64,000 bases of DNA from an uncultured Helicobacter sp. (GTDB lineage Bacteria; Campylobacterota; Campylobacteria; Campylobacterales; Helicobacteraceae), in NCBI RefSeq assembly GCF_937893305.1, contig NZ_CALBGN010000018.1, positions 6,112 to 70,111 on the forward strand. Direction: 5' to 3'. The notes under the pieces were generated by a model. It searched no databases and was not told where the DNA came from. It was given only the letters and a program-made list of their open reading frames with translations. The stretch's first letter is position 1; every line of letters starts with the position of its first letter. Below, piece after piece: positions 18,114 to 27,696 of this stretch. Made by a program: the position numbers and the translations under genes.

Positions 18114-19479
18114 TAACTTTGCGTTTGGTTTTCGCCAAGGCAAAGCGCACATTAAATTCGCTGCCCCTACCTAAATCACTTTTTAGATTTATGGTGGCGT
18201 TATGGAGTTTTAAAGCGGATTTAACAATGGAAAGTCCAAGACCGCTACCACCAATTTTTTTGCTGCGACTTTTATCTACACAAAAAAAGCGTTCAAACAC
18301 TCTCTCTTGCAACTCTTTTGGAATTCCAATACCGCTATCTTTTATGGAAAGCTCTACAAACTCACTGTTTGTTTTTAGCTTGATTTTTACAAAACCTCCC
18401 TTATAATTATATTTAATCGCATTATCACAAAGATTAAAAACTAAATTTTCTAAAAGTTCATCTACTCCTAAAATATAGGCATCTTCTAAATCTAGTTCAA
18501 AAGTTACAGAATGCTTATTTGCAAACATTTCTAAACGCCGATAAACGCGTTGCACAATCTCTTTTAGATTAAGAGTATTAAGTGGGAGAACCTGCGTTTC
18601 GTCTAAAAAAGAAATTTTTAAAATTTCATTAATCATTTCCAAAAGTCGTTTGGATTCTAAAAAAATTTTATCCACAAAATTTGGTAAATCTTCTTGTGCG
18701 ACAAGCCCATTTTTAATCATTTCAGAACTTGCCATTATAGAAGTTAAAGGAGTTTTTAGCTCATGTGTTACATTTGCACTAAACTCTTTGCGTAAATTTT
18801 GCGTCTTTTTTAGCTCTGTAATATCACAAAGCACAATTAACATTCCTTTAAACTTAGATTTTTGTGAAAAAATCGGAGAAAATACCACTTCACATTCTAA
18901 GTTATTAGGGTAATGAAAGGTGAAATTTTCCCTAACATCACTTTTTAGCTTTTCTTTTTTAAAATCCTTAAGATATTGCAAAAGTAACTTTAAAAACTGC
19001 GCATTATCAAGTTCTAAAATATTATTAATACTTTTAAGATTAGAAAAATATTTCTCCGCACTTGTATTCTCACTCAAAATTTTTCCCGTGCGATTGATGA
19101 AGATTAATCCATCACTCATATTTTGCGTTAAAGACTGCAATTCTTGCTTCTTTTTCTTTAAATGTTTAAATTGGGTTTTCACGGCTTTGTTTTGGGATTT
19201 TATTCTTTCAATAAATTCTCCAAGTTCAGGGTATGGGAAGTTGTCTAAACTCTCAAAGTTTATTTTTTGAAGCGGCTTTAAAAAAATCTGTGTTAGGAGT
19301 TTTGCTAGCAAAATGCTACACAATGCAATCAAACAAAGACAAATTGCTCCATAAGAAAAAATCCAAAAAGTTGCCTGCTCTTTAAAAAAGGATTCCAACT
19401 TTAAAAACAAAGGCGCGCTAATTAAAGCCACCAAACCTACAATCACACTGAAAATTGTTAAAAAAAAATTTTTTTGCAT
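18103..19479 (-). CDS. phoR: Sensor histidine kinase, PhoR-like (phosphate response)
   Basis: A 458-residue inner-membrane histidine kinase with two N-terminal helices (about 8-28 and 37-63), a PAS-like region (about 110-215) and an H-box (ANVTHELKTPLTSIMAS). ATPase boxes are N (NLVFNLCDNAIKYN), G1 (KDSGIGIP), F (ERFFCVDKSRS) and G2 (GGSGLGLSIVKS). It directly follows the response regulator with no gap and sits at the end of pstSCAB, so it should sense phosphate limitation through the Pst transporter. C. jejuni uses an analogous PhosS. The 3' end overlaps cdtC by eleven bases in convergent orientation. Confidence 0.85.
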   Translation of the reverse strand: MQKNFFLTIFSVIVGLVALISAPLFLKLESFFKEQATFWIFSYGAICLCLIALCSILLAKLLTQIFLKPLQKINFESLDNFPYPELGEFIERIKSQNKAVKTQFKHLKKKKQELQSLTQNMSDGLIFINRTGKILSENTSAEKYFSNLKSINNILELDNAQFLKLLLQYLKDFKKEKLKSDVRENFTFHYPNNLECEVVFSPIFSQKSKFKGMLIVLCDITELKKTQNLRKEFSANVTHELKTPLTSIMASSEMIKNGLVAQEDLPNFVDKIFLESKRLLEMINEILKISFLDETQVLPLNTLNLKEIVQRVYRRLEMFANKHSVTFELDLEDAYILGVDELLENLVFNLCDNAIKYNYKGGFVKIKLKTNSEFVELSIKDSGIGIPKELQERVFERFFCVDKSRSKKIGGSGLGLSIVKSALKLHNATINLKSDLGRGSEFNVRFALAKTKRKVIKD

Positions 19480-20145
19480 TTAAAAGTCTTTAGAAATTTT
19501 ATAGCCAACACCACGAATTGTTTTAATATATTTTCCAGCAACTCCTAGTTTTTTACGCAAAGTTTTAATATGAATATCAATTGTGCGACTCTCACTACTA
19601 TAACTATACCCCCAAAGAATCTCTAAGAGTTCATCACGACTAAAAGCCCTATTTTGGTTTTTTAATAAAAATCCTAAAAGTTCAAACTCTTTTAAAGTTA
19701 ATGCAACAGATTTTTCAGAAACTTTCACATTACGCGTGGTATAAGAAAGCTCCAAAATCCCATAACAAATTGTATCAGATTCCTTATTACGCCTTAAAAT
19801 TGCACGCACTCTTGCTAAAAACTCCATAACACTAAAAGGCTTTGTAATATAATCATCAGCACCTAAATCTAGCCCTTTAACTTTATCAAACTCATTATTT
19901 AAAGCAGTAAGCATTAAAACAGGAAGTTCTTGCGTAGAAGAATTTGTTTTAATGTCTTTTAAAATCTCAAATCCACTAGCATTTGGCAGCATCACATCAA
20001 GAACTAAGATTTGTGGGAGTGTAGTTTTTAACGCCTCTTTAAAAGTTTTAATTTCCAAAAAACCTTGTGCTTGTATATTTTGACTTTTTAAAGCATACAG
20101 CACAAGCTCTAATATGTTTGGATCATCTTCTAAGACAAAAACCAT
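19480..20145 (-). CDS. phoB: OmpR/PhoB-family response regulator
   Basis: A 221-residue two-domain regulator. The receiver domain has acidic residues at E6-D8 and phospho-acceptor D50 (LVLDVMLP), with the switch T in MLTALN and the conserved lysine in DYITKPF. The winged-helix DNA-binding domain (about 125-220) ends with the SRTIDIHIKTLRKKLG recognition helix and VRGVGYKI motif. It lies between pstB and its kinase. It probably binds the CTTTACA direct repeats upstream of pstS (23505-23544); this is inferred from context. The PhosR name used in Campylobacter is an alternative. Confidence 0.87.
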   Translation of the reverse strand: MVFVLEDDPNILELVLYALKSQNIQAQGFLEIKTFKEALKTTLPQILVLDVMLPNASGFEILKDIKTNSSTQELPVLMLTALNNEFDKVKGLDLGADDYITKPFSVMEFLARVRAILRRNKESDTICYGILELSYTTRNVKVSEKSVALTLKEFELLGFLLKNQNRAFSRDELLEILWGYSYSSESRTIDIHIKTLRKKLGVAGKYIKTIRGVGYKISKDF

Positions 20146-20174
20146 AAGATTCCTTTACAAATGAAAAGGATATT

Positions 20175-20927
20175 TTAACCAAATCTCCCATTAACATAAT
20201 CTTGTGTTTTTTTGTCTTTTGGATTGTTAAAGATTTTTTCTGTATCATCAAACTCAATCACTTCTCCAAGCAAGAAAAAGGCGGTTTGATCAGAAATTCT
20301 AGCCGCTTGCTGCATATTATGTGTAACAATTACAATGGTATATTCTTTTTTAAGACGCAAAATAAGCTCTTCAATCTTAAGTGTAGAAATCGGATCAAGC
20401 GCACTTGTAGGTTCATCCATCAAAATCACTTCAGGATTGACTGCAAGCGTTCTTGCAATACATAGCCTTTGTTGCTGCCCCCCACTTAATCCAAGCGCAG
20501 ATTTATCAAGTCTATCTTTTAAATCGTCCCATAAAGCTGCATCTTTTAAGGAGGATTCCACAATTTCATCTAATTTAGATTTTTTCTTAATGCCGTGCGT
20601 CTTTGGTCCAAAAGTAATATTATCATAAATACTCATAGGAAAAGGATTTGGCTTTTGAAACACCATTCCAACTTTCTTACGCAAAACATTGACATCATAA
20701 TCTTTATAAATGTTTTTGCCATCAAAGAGAATCTTGCCCTTAATCTTGCAATTTTCCACTAAATCATTCATACGATTTAAACTCTTAATAAAAGTGGATT
20801 TTCCACAACCGCTAGGTCCAATAAACGCTGTAACCTTGCCCTTTTTAATATCCATATTAATATCTTTTAGAGCAAGAAATTCTCCATAGTTTAAAGACAT
20901 TTTTTTAATTTCAAAACAATTTTTCAT
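20175..20927 (-). CDS. pstB: Phosphate ABC transporter ATP-binding protein
   Basis: A 250-residue ABC ATPase that drives high-affinity phosphate import. It has Walker [10 protein letters not shown], the Q-loop [16 protein letters not shown] typical of PstB, signature LSGGQQQR, Walker [13 protein letters not shown] and the H-loop VTHNMQQA. It lies eight bases after pstA in the pstSCAB operon. The length is normal. Confidence 0.96.
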   Translation of the reverse strand: MKNCFEIKKMSLNYGEFLALKDINMDIKKGKVTAFIGPSGCGKSTFIKSLNRMNDLVENCKIKGKILFDGKNIYKDYDVNVLRKKVGMVFQKPNPFPMSIYDNITFGPKTHGIKKKSKLDEIVESSLKDAALWDDLKDRLDKSALGLSGGQQQRLCIARTLAVNPEVILMDEPTSALDPISTLKIEELILRLKKEYTIVIVTHNMQQAARISDQTAFFLLGEVIEFDDTEKIFNNPKDKKTQDYVNGRFG

Positions 20928-20935
20928 TTGATTTC

Positions 20936-21763
20936 CTATGCTTTAACAAATTTTTTCGCAATATAATTTGAACCAAGGTTAATTAAAAAGACAATTACAA
21001 TAAGAATCGTCGCTGTGCTATATGCTTCATTAATATGCTGTCCTTCACTTGAAATTGCATACATATGCACACTTAAAGTTCTCCCTGAATCCATAAGTCC
21101 AGCAACTTTTGCCACACTCCCTGAAGTATAAAGCAAAGCCGCAGATTCTCCAACAATTCTACCAATACTTAAAATTACTCCTGCTAAAATCCCGGGTATT
21201 GCAGAAGGCAAGATGATGACAAAAATCGTGCGTAATTTCCCAGCACCAAGCGCAAAACTTGCTTCCCTAAAACTAAGCGGGACGGATTTTAAGGCTTCTT
21301 CGGCACTTCTTAAAACTAAAGGCAAAACCATAACAGCTAGAGTTAAACCTCCAGCAACAAAGCTAGTCTTAAATCCAAAATAAATCACAAAAGCTAAATA
21401 TCCAAACAAGCCATAAACAATACTTGGGATACCAACCAATGTTTCAGATGCGATTCTTACTGCGTTTAAAATTTGACTTTTTTTGCTCCCATACTCACTT
21501 AAATAAATTGCCCCAAAAATCCCAAGTGGCATTGCAAGTACAAGCGCAAAAAGAACCATATTTAAGGTATTTATGATAGCTGGTGTCATAGAAATATTTT
21601 GACTATTATATTCCCAAGCAAACATTTCCAAATTTAAATGTGCAATTCCTTTTATAAAAATAAATCCAATCAAAATCAAAAAAACAAGCAGCACACAAAC
21701 CATAGAAGCACGCATTAAAAAGGCTAAACTAAGAGTTAAGTTATCTGTTTTTACGCGTTTCAT
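20936..21763 (-). CDS. pstA: Phosphate ABC transporter permease
   Basis: A 275-residue inner-membrane permease with six hydrophobic helices and the EAA-type loop ([17 protein letters not shown]) that docks to PstB. It overlaps the pstC end by four bases (ATGA), so the two permeases are made in a coupled way and form the transmembrane channel for phosphate. Confidence 0.94.
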   Translation of the reverse strand: MKRVKTDNLTLSLAFLMRASMVCVLLVFLILIGFIFIKGIAHLNLEMFAWEYNSQNISMTPAIINTLNMVLFALVLAMPLGIFGAIYLSEYGSKKSQILNAVRIASETLVGIPSIVYGLFGYLAFVIYFGFKTSFVAGGLTLAVMVLPLVLRSAEEALKSVPLSFREASFALGAGKLRTIFVIILPSAIPGILAGVILSIGRIVGESAALLYTSGSVAKVAGLMDSGRTLSVHMYAISSEGQHINEAYSTATILIVIVFLINLGSNYIAKKFVKA

Positions 21764-22602
21764 TTTGCCTCCTTTTTAAGTGCATTAAAACAGGTGTTAA
21801 TGAACAAAATAAAGACAAATAGCACAACTGCATTTGCAATCAACACTTCTCTGTGTAAATCTTGTGCATATCCCATTTCAAGGACAATATTTGTTGTTAG
21901 TGTTCTAACCCCTTCTAAAACACTTGTTGGGATTAAGACTTGATTGCCCGCAACCATAATTACCGCCATTGCCTCACCAATAGCACGCCCAACACCAAGT
22001 ATTATAGAAGCCAAGATTCCACTTTTTGCAGCAGGGATTAACGCAAAAAATACGCTTCTTTCCTTGCTTGCTCCAAGTGCTAATGCACCTTCATAATAAC
22101 TCTCTGGCAAGGCATCAATAGATGCTTTTGAAACTAAAATAATTGTAGGCAAAATCATAATACTCAAAATCAGTGCAGCTGCCAACACGCTTTTTCCCGG
22201 GATTCCACTAAAAGTTGTTGCAAGCAATGGGACAATCACAACAAGTCCAAAAAACCCATACACAACAGATGGAATCGCTCCTAAAAGTTCAATTGCTGGC
22301 AGAATATACTTTTTTTCTTGTTTGCTAGCAAAACGAGAGAGATAGATTGCACTTAAAACACCAAGTGGAACACCTATAAAAATCGCAAGAGCAGTTACAT
22401 AAATACTGCCTACAATCATAGGAAAGATTCCAAAGATTTCTTCAGTAGGATACCAATCCATTCCAAAAATAAAATCAAAAAAACCTATTTGAGTGATTGT
22501 TGGAATCGCATTAACAAATAAAAAGAAACAAATCATTAAAACAGCGAAAATTGAGAGAAGTGCGCAAAGGGCAAAAATGCCCTTAAAAATTTTTTCTTGC
22601 AT
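21760..22602 (-). CDS. pstC: Phosphate ABC transporter permease
   Basis: A 280-residue inner-membrane permease with six helices and the coupling loop YYEGALALGASKERSV. Other PstC hallmarks are FFDFIFGMDWYPTEEIFGIFP and GRAIGEAMAVIMVAGN. It is the first permease after pstS, with a 28-base gap, and overlaps pstA by four bases. Confidence 0.94.
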   Translation of the reverse strand: MQEKIFKGIFALCALLSIFAVLMICFFLFVNAIPTITQIGFFDFIFGMDWYPTEEIFGIFPMIVGSIYVTALAIFIGVPLGVLSAIYLSRFASKQEKKYILPAIELLGAIPSVVYGFFGLVVIVPLLATTFSGIPGKSVLAAALILSIMILPTIILVSKASIDALPESYYEGALALGASKERSVFFALIPAAKSGILASIILGVGRAIGEAMAVIMVAGNQVLIPTSVLEGVRTLTTNIVLEMGYAQDLHREVLIANAVVLFVFILFINTCFNALKKEAK

Positions 22603-22630
22603 AAGTCAAGCTTTCTTTTAAAATTTTAAT

Positions 22631-23458
22631 TTATTTAGCATCCTGCCATTGTGTAATTTCACCCATAAAGATTTTCTTTACGGAATCTTTTTTAAGATTT
22701 TCTACACCATTTTCTTTATTAACGATAACTGCTAATCCATCAATAGCTAATACAAGCGGTGTTACACCCTTTTTAATCTCGCTATCTTTAACTTCGCGAC
22801 TTACCATACCAATATCAGCAATACCCTCAACTACACTATTTACACCTGTTGTAGAATCACTTTGTTGAATTTCAATTGTTGCATTTGGATTAACAGATTT
22901 ATAAGATTCTGCAAGTTTTTCCATTAAAGGCGTTACGGAGCTTGAACCTGCTACAACAAGTTTTCCTTTAGGTTGTTTGCTTTTAAAACTTGCCCTTGCA
23001 GTTGCGATATAACCAGCTTTTTCTACGATTCCTTTTGCTTCTGTTGAAGTGCTATATTTTAAGAAATCTTCAATAAGTGGATTTGTTGTTTTTGTAACAA
23101 CATTGAAAGGACGAGAAATTTTATAACTTTTATTATTGATGTTTTCTACACTTGGTGCAACACCATCAATTTTTAATGCCTTTACACTATCATTTAAAGA
23201 ACCAAGAGAGATATAACCAATGGCACTTTTAGAGTTTGCAACGGTTGTTAGCATAACTCCTGTTGAGTTTGTAACTTCTGCTTTTTGTGTTGTTGCATCA
23301 ACTTTTTTGTTGTTGATTTTCTTTTGGATTTCAAAAATTTCTACAAATGCTCCACGCGTTCCAGAACCCATTTCTCTAGAAATTGGAAAAATATTTTCCG
23401 CCATTGCACTTGTGCCTAATAATAATCCTGCCAATAAACCTAATGCGTATTTCTTCAT
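22631..23458 (-). CDS. pstS: Phosphate-binding protein PstS with permuted domain order
   Basis: A 275-residue periplasmic phosphate-binding protein with a signal peptide (about residues 1-20). The order of segments is unusual. After the signal peptide come ISREMGSGTRGAF, NSTGVMLTTVA, IGYISLGSL, SRPFNV and IVEKAGYI, which are normally the second half of PstS. Then come KGKLVVAGSSSVTPLMEKLAE, ADIGMVSRE, AIDGLAVIVN and KIFMGEITQWQ, normally the first half. The protein ends exactly at the ITQW point where the other half would begin, so it reads as a circular permutation with both phosphate-binding segments kept. It heads pstSCAB-phoB-phoR behind a Pho box. Confidence 0.92.
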   Translation of the reverse strand: MKKYALGLLAGLLLGTSAMAENIFPISREMGSGTRGAFVEIFEIQKKINNKKVDATTQKAEVTNSTGVMLTTVANSKSAIGYISLGSLNDSVKALKIDGVAPSVENINNKSYKISRPFNVVTKTTNPLIEDFLKYSTSTEAKGIVEKAGYIATARASFKSKQPKGKLVVAGSSSVTPLMEKLAESYKSVNPNATIEIQQSDSTTGVNSVVEGIADIGMVSREVKDSEIKKGVTPLVLAIDGLAVIVNKENGVENLKKDSVKKIFMGEITQWQDAK

Positions 23459-23489
23459 ACGATTCTCCTAAAAATTTTAAAGATGTGAA

Positions 23490-23544
23490 AGTATAAGAAA
23501 AGATTGTAAAGACAAAAAGTGCGAAATGTAAAGTTTTTGTAAAG
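23490..23544 (-). promoter_or_regulatory. Pho box and promoter of the pst operon
   Basis: On the minus strand CTTTACA occurs exactly at 23538-23544, 23527-23533 and 23505-23511, and a degenerate unit fills the slot at 23516-23522. All lie on an 11-base period. The first two form CTTTACAAAAACTTTACA, the 7-4-7 layout of a PhoB box. The last unit ends nine bases before a -10 TATACT (23490-23495), which is the normal placement for a box that replaces the -35. The pstS start is about 30 bases further on. Confidence 0.75.
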
Positions 23545-23583
23545 TTTAAGTTGGAATCCAAAATGCTTTTAAATTCCATAATT

Positions 23584-23600
23584 TTGGAATAAAAATTGCT
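23584..23600 (+). promoter_or_regulatory. Sigma-54 promoter of flgL
   Basis: TTGGAATAAAAATTGCT keeps the -24 GG and the -12 GC exactly ten bases apart, with TTGC at -12. It lies 36 bases before the flgL start codon. Middle-class flagellar genes of Helicobacter use RpoN, which fits. Confidence 0.7.
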
Positions 23601-23635
23601 TTTACCTGTGAAAGAATTTTTCTTAAGGATAAAAA

Positions 23636-26278
23636 ATGCGTATAGGGACTCACTCTAGATACACAATGATGCAATATCATCAAAACAAAACAATGAATGG
23701 CTTAAATAGTGTTTTAGCGCAAATGAATGGTTTAAAAATCCAATATGGCTATCAAAATTCTTCAATTTTCAATAAAACACTATCCCTTGATTTTAATATC
23801 AACACTCTAACTCAAAGCAAAGAGCTTGCCAATAATGCTTTAACTTTTACAAAGCACACAGACACTGCACTAAGTGAGCTTGCAAAAAGTATGGATAATT
23901 TTAAAACCAAACTTGTGCAAGGCGCAAATGATATCCACAATGAAACTTCAAGGCTCGCTATTGCAAAGGATTTAAGAGCAATTAGAGATCACTTTTTATC
24001 CATTGCAAATACTTCTATTGGTGGAGAATATATTTTTGGAGGGACTGCCACAACAAAGCCTCCTTTTAATGCAAATGGGAGCTATAATGGAAATGGGGAT
24101 GTTTTAAGCGCACTTCTTGGATCTAATAATTCTCTTCCTTATAACATTACAGGTTCAGAGTTGTTTTTTGGATCAGATAGAGATACAAACCGTGTCATTT
24201 CCACAAATGTACCAAAGTTTAATCAAAGCAAATTACACCCAGAAATTATGGATCCCTTACATCCAACAGGACAAGGGCAGGAAGTTTATATTAAAGCTGA
24301 TGATCCTTTAAGAGATTTAGTAGGAGATAATGATTCAGATACTAACAATAATGATCCAGAAGTCTTTTATATCACAGGTAGAAAACCTGATGGGACAGCA
24401 TTTAAATCTAAGTTTGAAATGGAAGTTTCTTACACGGATAAAGGACAAGCCCCAAAAGTGCAAGATTTGCTAGATAAAATCGGACGTGAGTTTGGAAACA
24501 CAGAAACAAGCAAAGTTGTAGATGTTACACTCAATGAGTGGGGACAAATTGAGATTAAAGACTTAACAGGTGGGCGTTCAAACATAGAATTTTCTATGGT
24601 TTCAAGCTCTTATAAATCCCCAAATAACCAAAATGCAAATCCAAATGCAAATCCGCCAACAGATGGGATTGGAGTTTTAGACATTGATGAACTTTTAAAT
24701 AGCGGAGCAAAGGTTAATAGCTATGTGCAAAGCCCATTTTTAGGCTCCTTCTCAAGTAATGCAATCACTTCAGTAGAAGACTATAACGATCACAGAATTC
24801 ATACAATCCCAACAACCTTTAGAACACATACCAATGAAATTGCAAAAACTACGACACTTCTTAGTGATATTTTCCCAGAAGGTGTAGATTCTATTAGTTT
24901 AGGAGGGACAGCAGCAAATACTGCGCCTGATGTTGCAGGTGGTGCAGTAGGTCCTGTGAATTTTCCGATTGGTCCAAATACAACTATCCAAGATTTAATG
25001 GATCAAATCAAAAACACTTATAGCGCAGGTGGTGGTGATGTAGATGTGCAATTCTCTGATGGCAAGATTATTGTTGTAGATAATAATGTTTCTAAAAAAA
25101 CTCCACCAGATCAAGATCCAAATACTCTACCTTTCACAGGAGAAAGCTCTTTATCAATCACGCTAACAGCACAAGCTGGGGGGCAGCCCACAAATGGATT
25201 CCGCAATGATTATAGCGTAGAATATGATCGGGTAGATTTTTCACGCAATGGCGCAACACTAAGCTCTAATATCTCACAAGTGATCCGCGGAAGCAACGAA
25301 TATGCCAAGCTTGAAACAAAACTTTCTGAAGTTGCAGGCACAAGCCTAGATGGGCATACTTACAACTTTGAAGTTAAAGATGTCAATGGGACGCCTATTA
25401 AAGGACGCATTGAGTTTAGAGATGCTGGGAGTGTTATGGTTATTGACTCTCCAGCGCAAATCAATGGTGTAAATATTGCAGGGGTTGAAGTGCCGATTTT
25501 ACAAGCAAATGGAAATCCTCCACAAGTCTCTGGAGATCCAACAGGAGCAAATGATGTTACCTATCAACAATTAGCAGATACATTAGGAATGGTCTTAAAC
25601 CTAAGCAATTCTAATCCGGGAGATTTAACAAATGTCTTTGACCCTAATGCTGACTTTAACGATCCTGCAAACAAAGCAGCCTATGAAGCAATGTTAGGTA
25701 ATGCAAAGCATAATGTCAATGTAACGCTTGATGTCAATGGAGCATTACAAATTAAAGACTTGCACAGAACTCCCACGAGAATGGAATTTTCACTCTATGA
25801 TAGCACGAGTGATAATTACACATTAAATGCAGAAGGGAGAATTGATGGCAGCAAGCCTGCTTTAACTTTTCAAGCAAATAGTGCAGTGATTGCTGATGAT
25901 CCACATGTTAATTTCTTTCAGCAAATTGACAAAATGATAGAAGCTCTAGAAGCAGGTTCTTATAGACCCGGTGGCACAAGCACTTATGGAGATATAATGC
26001 GTAATCCGGGTGTGCAAAATGCAATTTTAGCATTTGATCATTTAGCAGATCATGTCAATAAAGTGCATACAAAAAATGGTTCTCAAGGTAACGCATTTGA
26101 ATACTCCATTGAGCGCACAGAAGTGCTAATTGTGCAAGCAAAAACATTGCGTTCTGATACTATTGATACAGATTTTGCAGAAGCATATTTGCAATTTTCT
26201 ACACTTTCTATGGGTTATCAAGCAATGCTTTCTAGTGTTGGAAAAATCACTCAACTCTCATTAGTAAATTATCTTTAA
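23636..26278 (+). CDS. flgL: Flagellar hook-associated protein 3 (FlgL)
   Basis: An 880-residue hook-filament junction protein. The N-terminal helical region (about 1-140, MRIGTHSRYTMMQYHQ and GGEYIFGGTATTKPPF) and the C-terminal helical region (about 760-880, LRSDTIDTDFAEAYLQFSTL) form the flagellin-like core. The large middle part (about 150-750) is a surface-exposed variable region, as in H. pylori FlgL of about 830 residues. AAGGA precedes the ATG and a sigma-54 promoter lies just upstream. It is monocistronic and divergent from pstS. Confidence 0.93.
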   Translation: MRIGTHSRYTMMQYHQNKTMNGLNSVLAQMNGLKIQYGYQNSSIFNKTLSLDFNINTLTQSKELANNALTFTKHTDTALSELAKSMDNFKTKLVQGANDIHNETSRLAIAKDLRAIRDHFLSIANTSIGGEYIFGGTATTKPPFNANGSYNGNGDVLSALLGSNNSLPYNITGSELFFGSDRDTNRVISTNVPKFNQSKLHPEIMDPLHPTGQGQEVYIKADDPLRDLVGDNDSDTNNNDPEVFYITGRKPDGTAFKSKFEMEVSYTDKGQAPKVQDLLDKIGREFGNTETSKVVDVTLNEWGQIEIKDLTGGRSNIEFSMVSSSYKSPNNQNANPNANPPTDGIGVLDIDELLNSGAKVNSYVQSPFLGSFSSNAITSVEDYNDHRIHTIPTTFRTHTNEIAKTTTLLSDIFPEGVDSISLGGTAANTAPDVAGGAVGPVNFPIGPNTTIQDLMDQIKNTYSAGGGDVDVQFSDGKIIVVDNNVSKKTPPDQDPNTLPFTGESSLSITLTAQAGGQPTNGFRNDYSVEYDRVDFSRNGATLSSNISQVIRGSNEYAKLETKLSEVAGTSLDGHTYNFEVKDVNGTPIKGRIEFRDAGSVMVIDSPAQINGVNIAGVEVPILQANGNPPQVSGDPTGANDVTYQQLADTLGMVLNLSNSNPGDLTNVFDPNADFNDPANKAAYEAMLGNAKHNVNVTLDVNGALQIKDLHRTPTRMEFSLYDSTSDNYTLNAEGRIDGSKPALTFQANSAVIADDPHVNFFQQIDKMIEALEAGSYRPGGTSTYGDIMRNPGVQNAILAFDHLADHVNKVHTKNGSQGNAFEYSIERTEVLIVQAKTLRSDTIDTDFAEAYLQFSTLSMGYQAMLSSVGKITQLSLVNYL

Positions 26279-26349
26279 TTCTCTCAAATAAAATTTACAA
26301 ATCACGCCTTTTTGGCGGATTTCTTATTCCCATAAAAGCAAACTTAAGA

Positions 26350-26355
26350 TACAAT
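26350..26355 (+). promoter_or_regulatory. Probable -10 element of the antiporter gene
   Basis: TACAAT in AAGATACAATCATAG lies about 30 bases before the start at 26386, in the 107-base gap after flgL. The gap also contains a short CGCC-TTTTT-GGCG inverted repeat that is too weak to call a terminator. No convincing -35 is visible, as is usual for promoters in this group. Confidence 0.4.
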
Positions 26356-26385
26356 CATAGCTTCATTTTATAAAAAAGGCAAAAG

Positions 26386-27687
26386 ATGCTTACAAATCCA
26401 GTTATTGTATCAATTTTAGTAATGGGAGCTTTGTGTCTAGCGCGCCTAAATGTTTTACTAGCAATTTTAATTTCAGCGCTTGTTGCTGGAGCTTTGGGAG
26501 GACTTGGAGTTGAAAAAAGCATTAGTTTGCTAATCTCTGGAATGGCTGGAAACTTAGAAACCGCTCTTAGCTATATTTTACTAGGCGCTCTTGCAAGTGC
26601 GATCGCACAGACAAATCTCACAACAATTTTAATCCACTACATTGCAAAATTTGTGCAAAATCGCCGCTTAATGTTTTGTTTATCTCTTGCTTTTTTTGCC
26701 TGTTTCTCGCAGAATCTAATCCCTGTGCATATTGCCTTTATCCCTATTTTAATCCCACCTTTACTGCCTTTAATGAATCGTTTAAAGATTGATAGACGCG
26801 CTGTTGCTTGTGCGCTTACTTTTGGACTAAAAGCCCCTTATGTGAGTTTTGGAGCAGGATTTGGGCTTATTTTTCACACAATTTTGCGCGATCAACTTAG
26901 TCAAAATGGCGTGCAAGTAAGCTTAGATGATATTGCAAGCGTAATGTGGATAGGCGGAGCTTGTATGCTTGTAGGTTTGTTCTTTGGGATTTTTGTATTT
27001 TATAGGAAGCCTAGAGAATATCAAAACACTTATCTTTCACAAGAAATAATGGAATCTTTAGATAAACCAAAAATGCGCCAAAAAGATATTGCAGTGCTTC
27101 TTGGAGCCATAGTCGCATTTGTGGTGCAACTATGGCTAAAGTCCTTGCCACTTGGTGGGCTATGTGGGCTTATTGTAATGATTGCGCTTGGTGGAATTAA
27201 ATGGAGTGAAATTGATAGCGTAATGGAAGAAGGCTTCAAAATGATGGCATTTATTGCTTTTGTAATGCTTGTAGCGGCAGGTTTTGGTGCAGTGCTTAAA
27301 GAAACAGGGGCAATTACTACGCTTGTGGATTATGTTGCAACATTTTCAAATGGAAAAATGCTAAGTGCATTTATGATGCTACTTGTTGGACTTTTTATCA
27401 CGCTTGGAATTGGAACTTCTTTTGGGACAATCCCTATTATTGCAGCAATTTATTGCCCACTAGCACTAGCCTTAGGATTCTCACCAGCAGCAATTATTTT
27501 GCTTGTTGGAATTGCTGGAGCATTAGGAGATGCAGGAAGTCCAGCAAGCGATAGCACACTTGGACCAACAGCAGGATTAAACGCAGATAAACAACATAAT
27601 CATATTTGGGATACTTGCGTGCCAACATTTTTAATGTATAATATCCCACTAATCATCGGTGGCACAATGGGTGCAATTTTATTATAA
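26386..27687 (+). CDS. Na+/H+ antiporter-family membrane protein
   Basis: A 433-residue polytopic membrane protein with about eleven hydrophobic segments. It resembles the NhaC / YuiF-type antiporter family and H. pylori HP0946. Conserved stretches include SQNLIPVHIAFIPILIPPLL, AGFGAVLKETGA, LGIGTSFGTIPIIAAIYCPLA and GDAGSPASDSTLGPTAGLN with polar residues inside helices. The transported substrate cannot be fixed; some relatives carry amino acids or organic acids. It is followed nine bases later by kdsD. Confidence 0.75.
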   Translation: MLTNPVIVSILVMGALCLARLNVLLAILISALVAGALGGLGVEKSISLLISGMAGNLETALSYILLGALASAIAQTNLTTILIHYIAKFVQNRRLMFCLSLAFFACFSQNLIPVHIAFIPILIPPLLPLMNRLKIDRRAVACALTFGLKAPYVSFGAGFGLIFHTILRDQLSQNGVQVSLDDIASVMWIGGACMLVGLFFGIFVFYRKPREYQNTYLSQEIMESLDKPKMRQKDIAVLLGAIVAFVVQLWLKSLPLGGLCGLIVMIALGGIKWSEIDSVMEEGFKMMAFIAFVMLVAAGFGAVLKETGAITTLVDYVATFSNGKMLSAFMMLLVGLFITLGIGTSFGTIPIIAAIYCPLALALGFSPAAIILLVGIAGALGDAGSPASDSTLGPTAGLNADKQHNHIWDTCVPTFLMYNIPLIIGGTMGAILL

Positions 27688-27696
27688 GGAATTTTT

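Noticed and set aside
26300..26325. Terminator after flgL (CGCC-TTTTT-GGCG)
   Set aside because: It has only four pairs with a T-only loop and no clear T tail, so it is too weak to list as a terminator.
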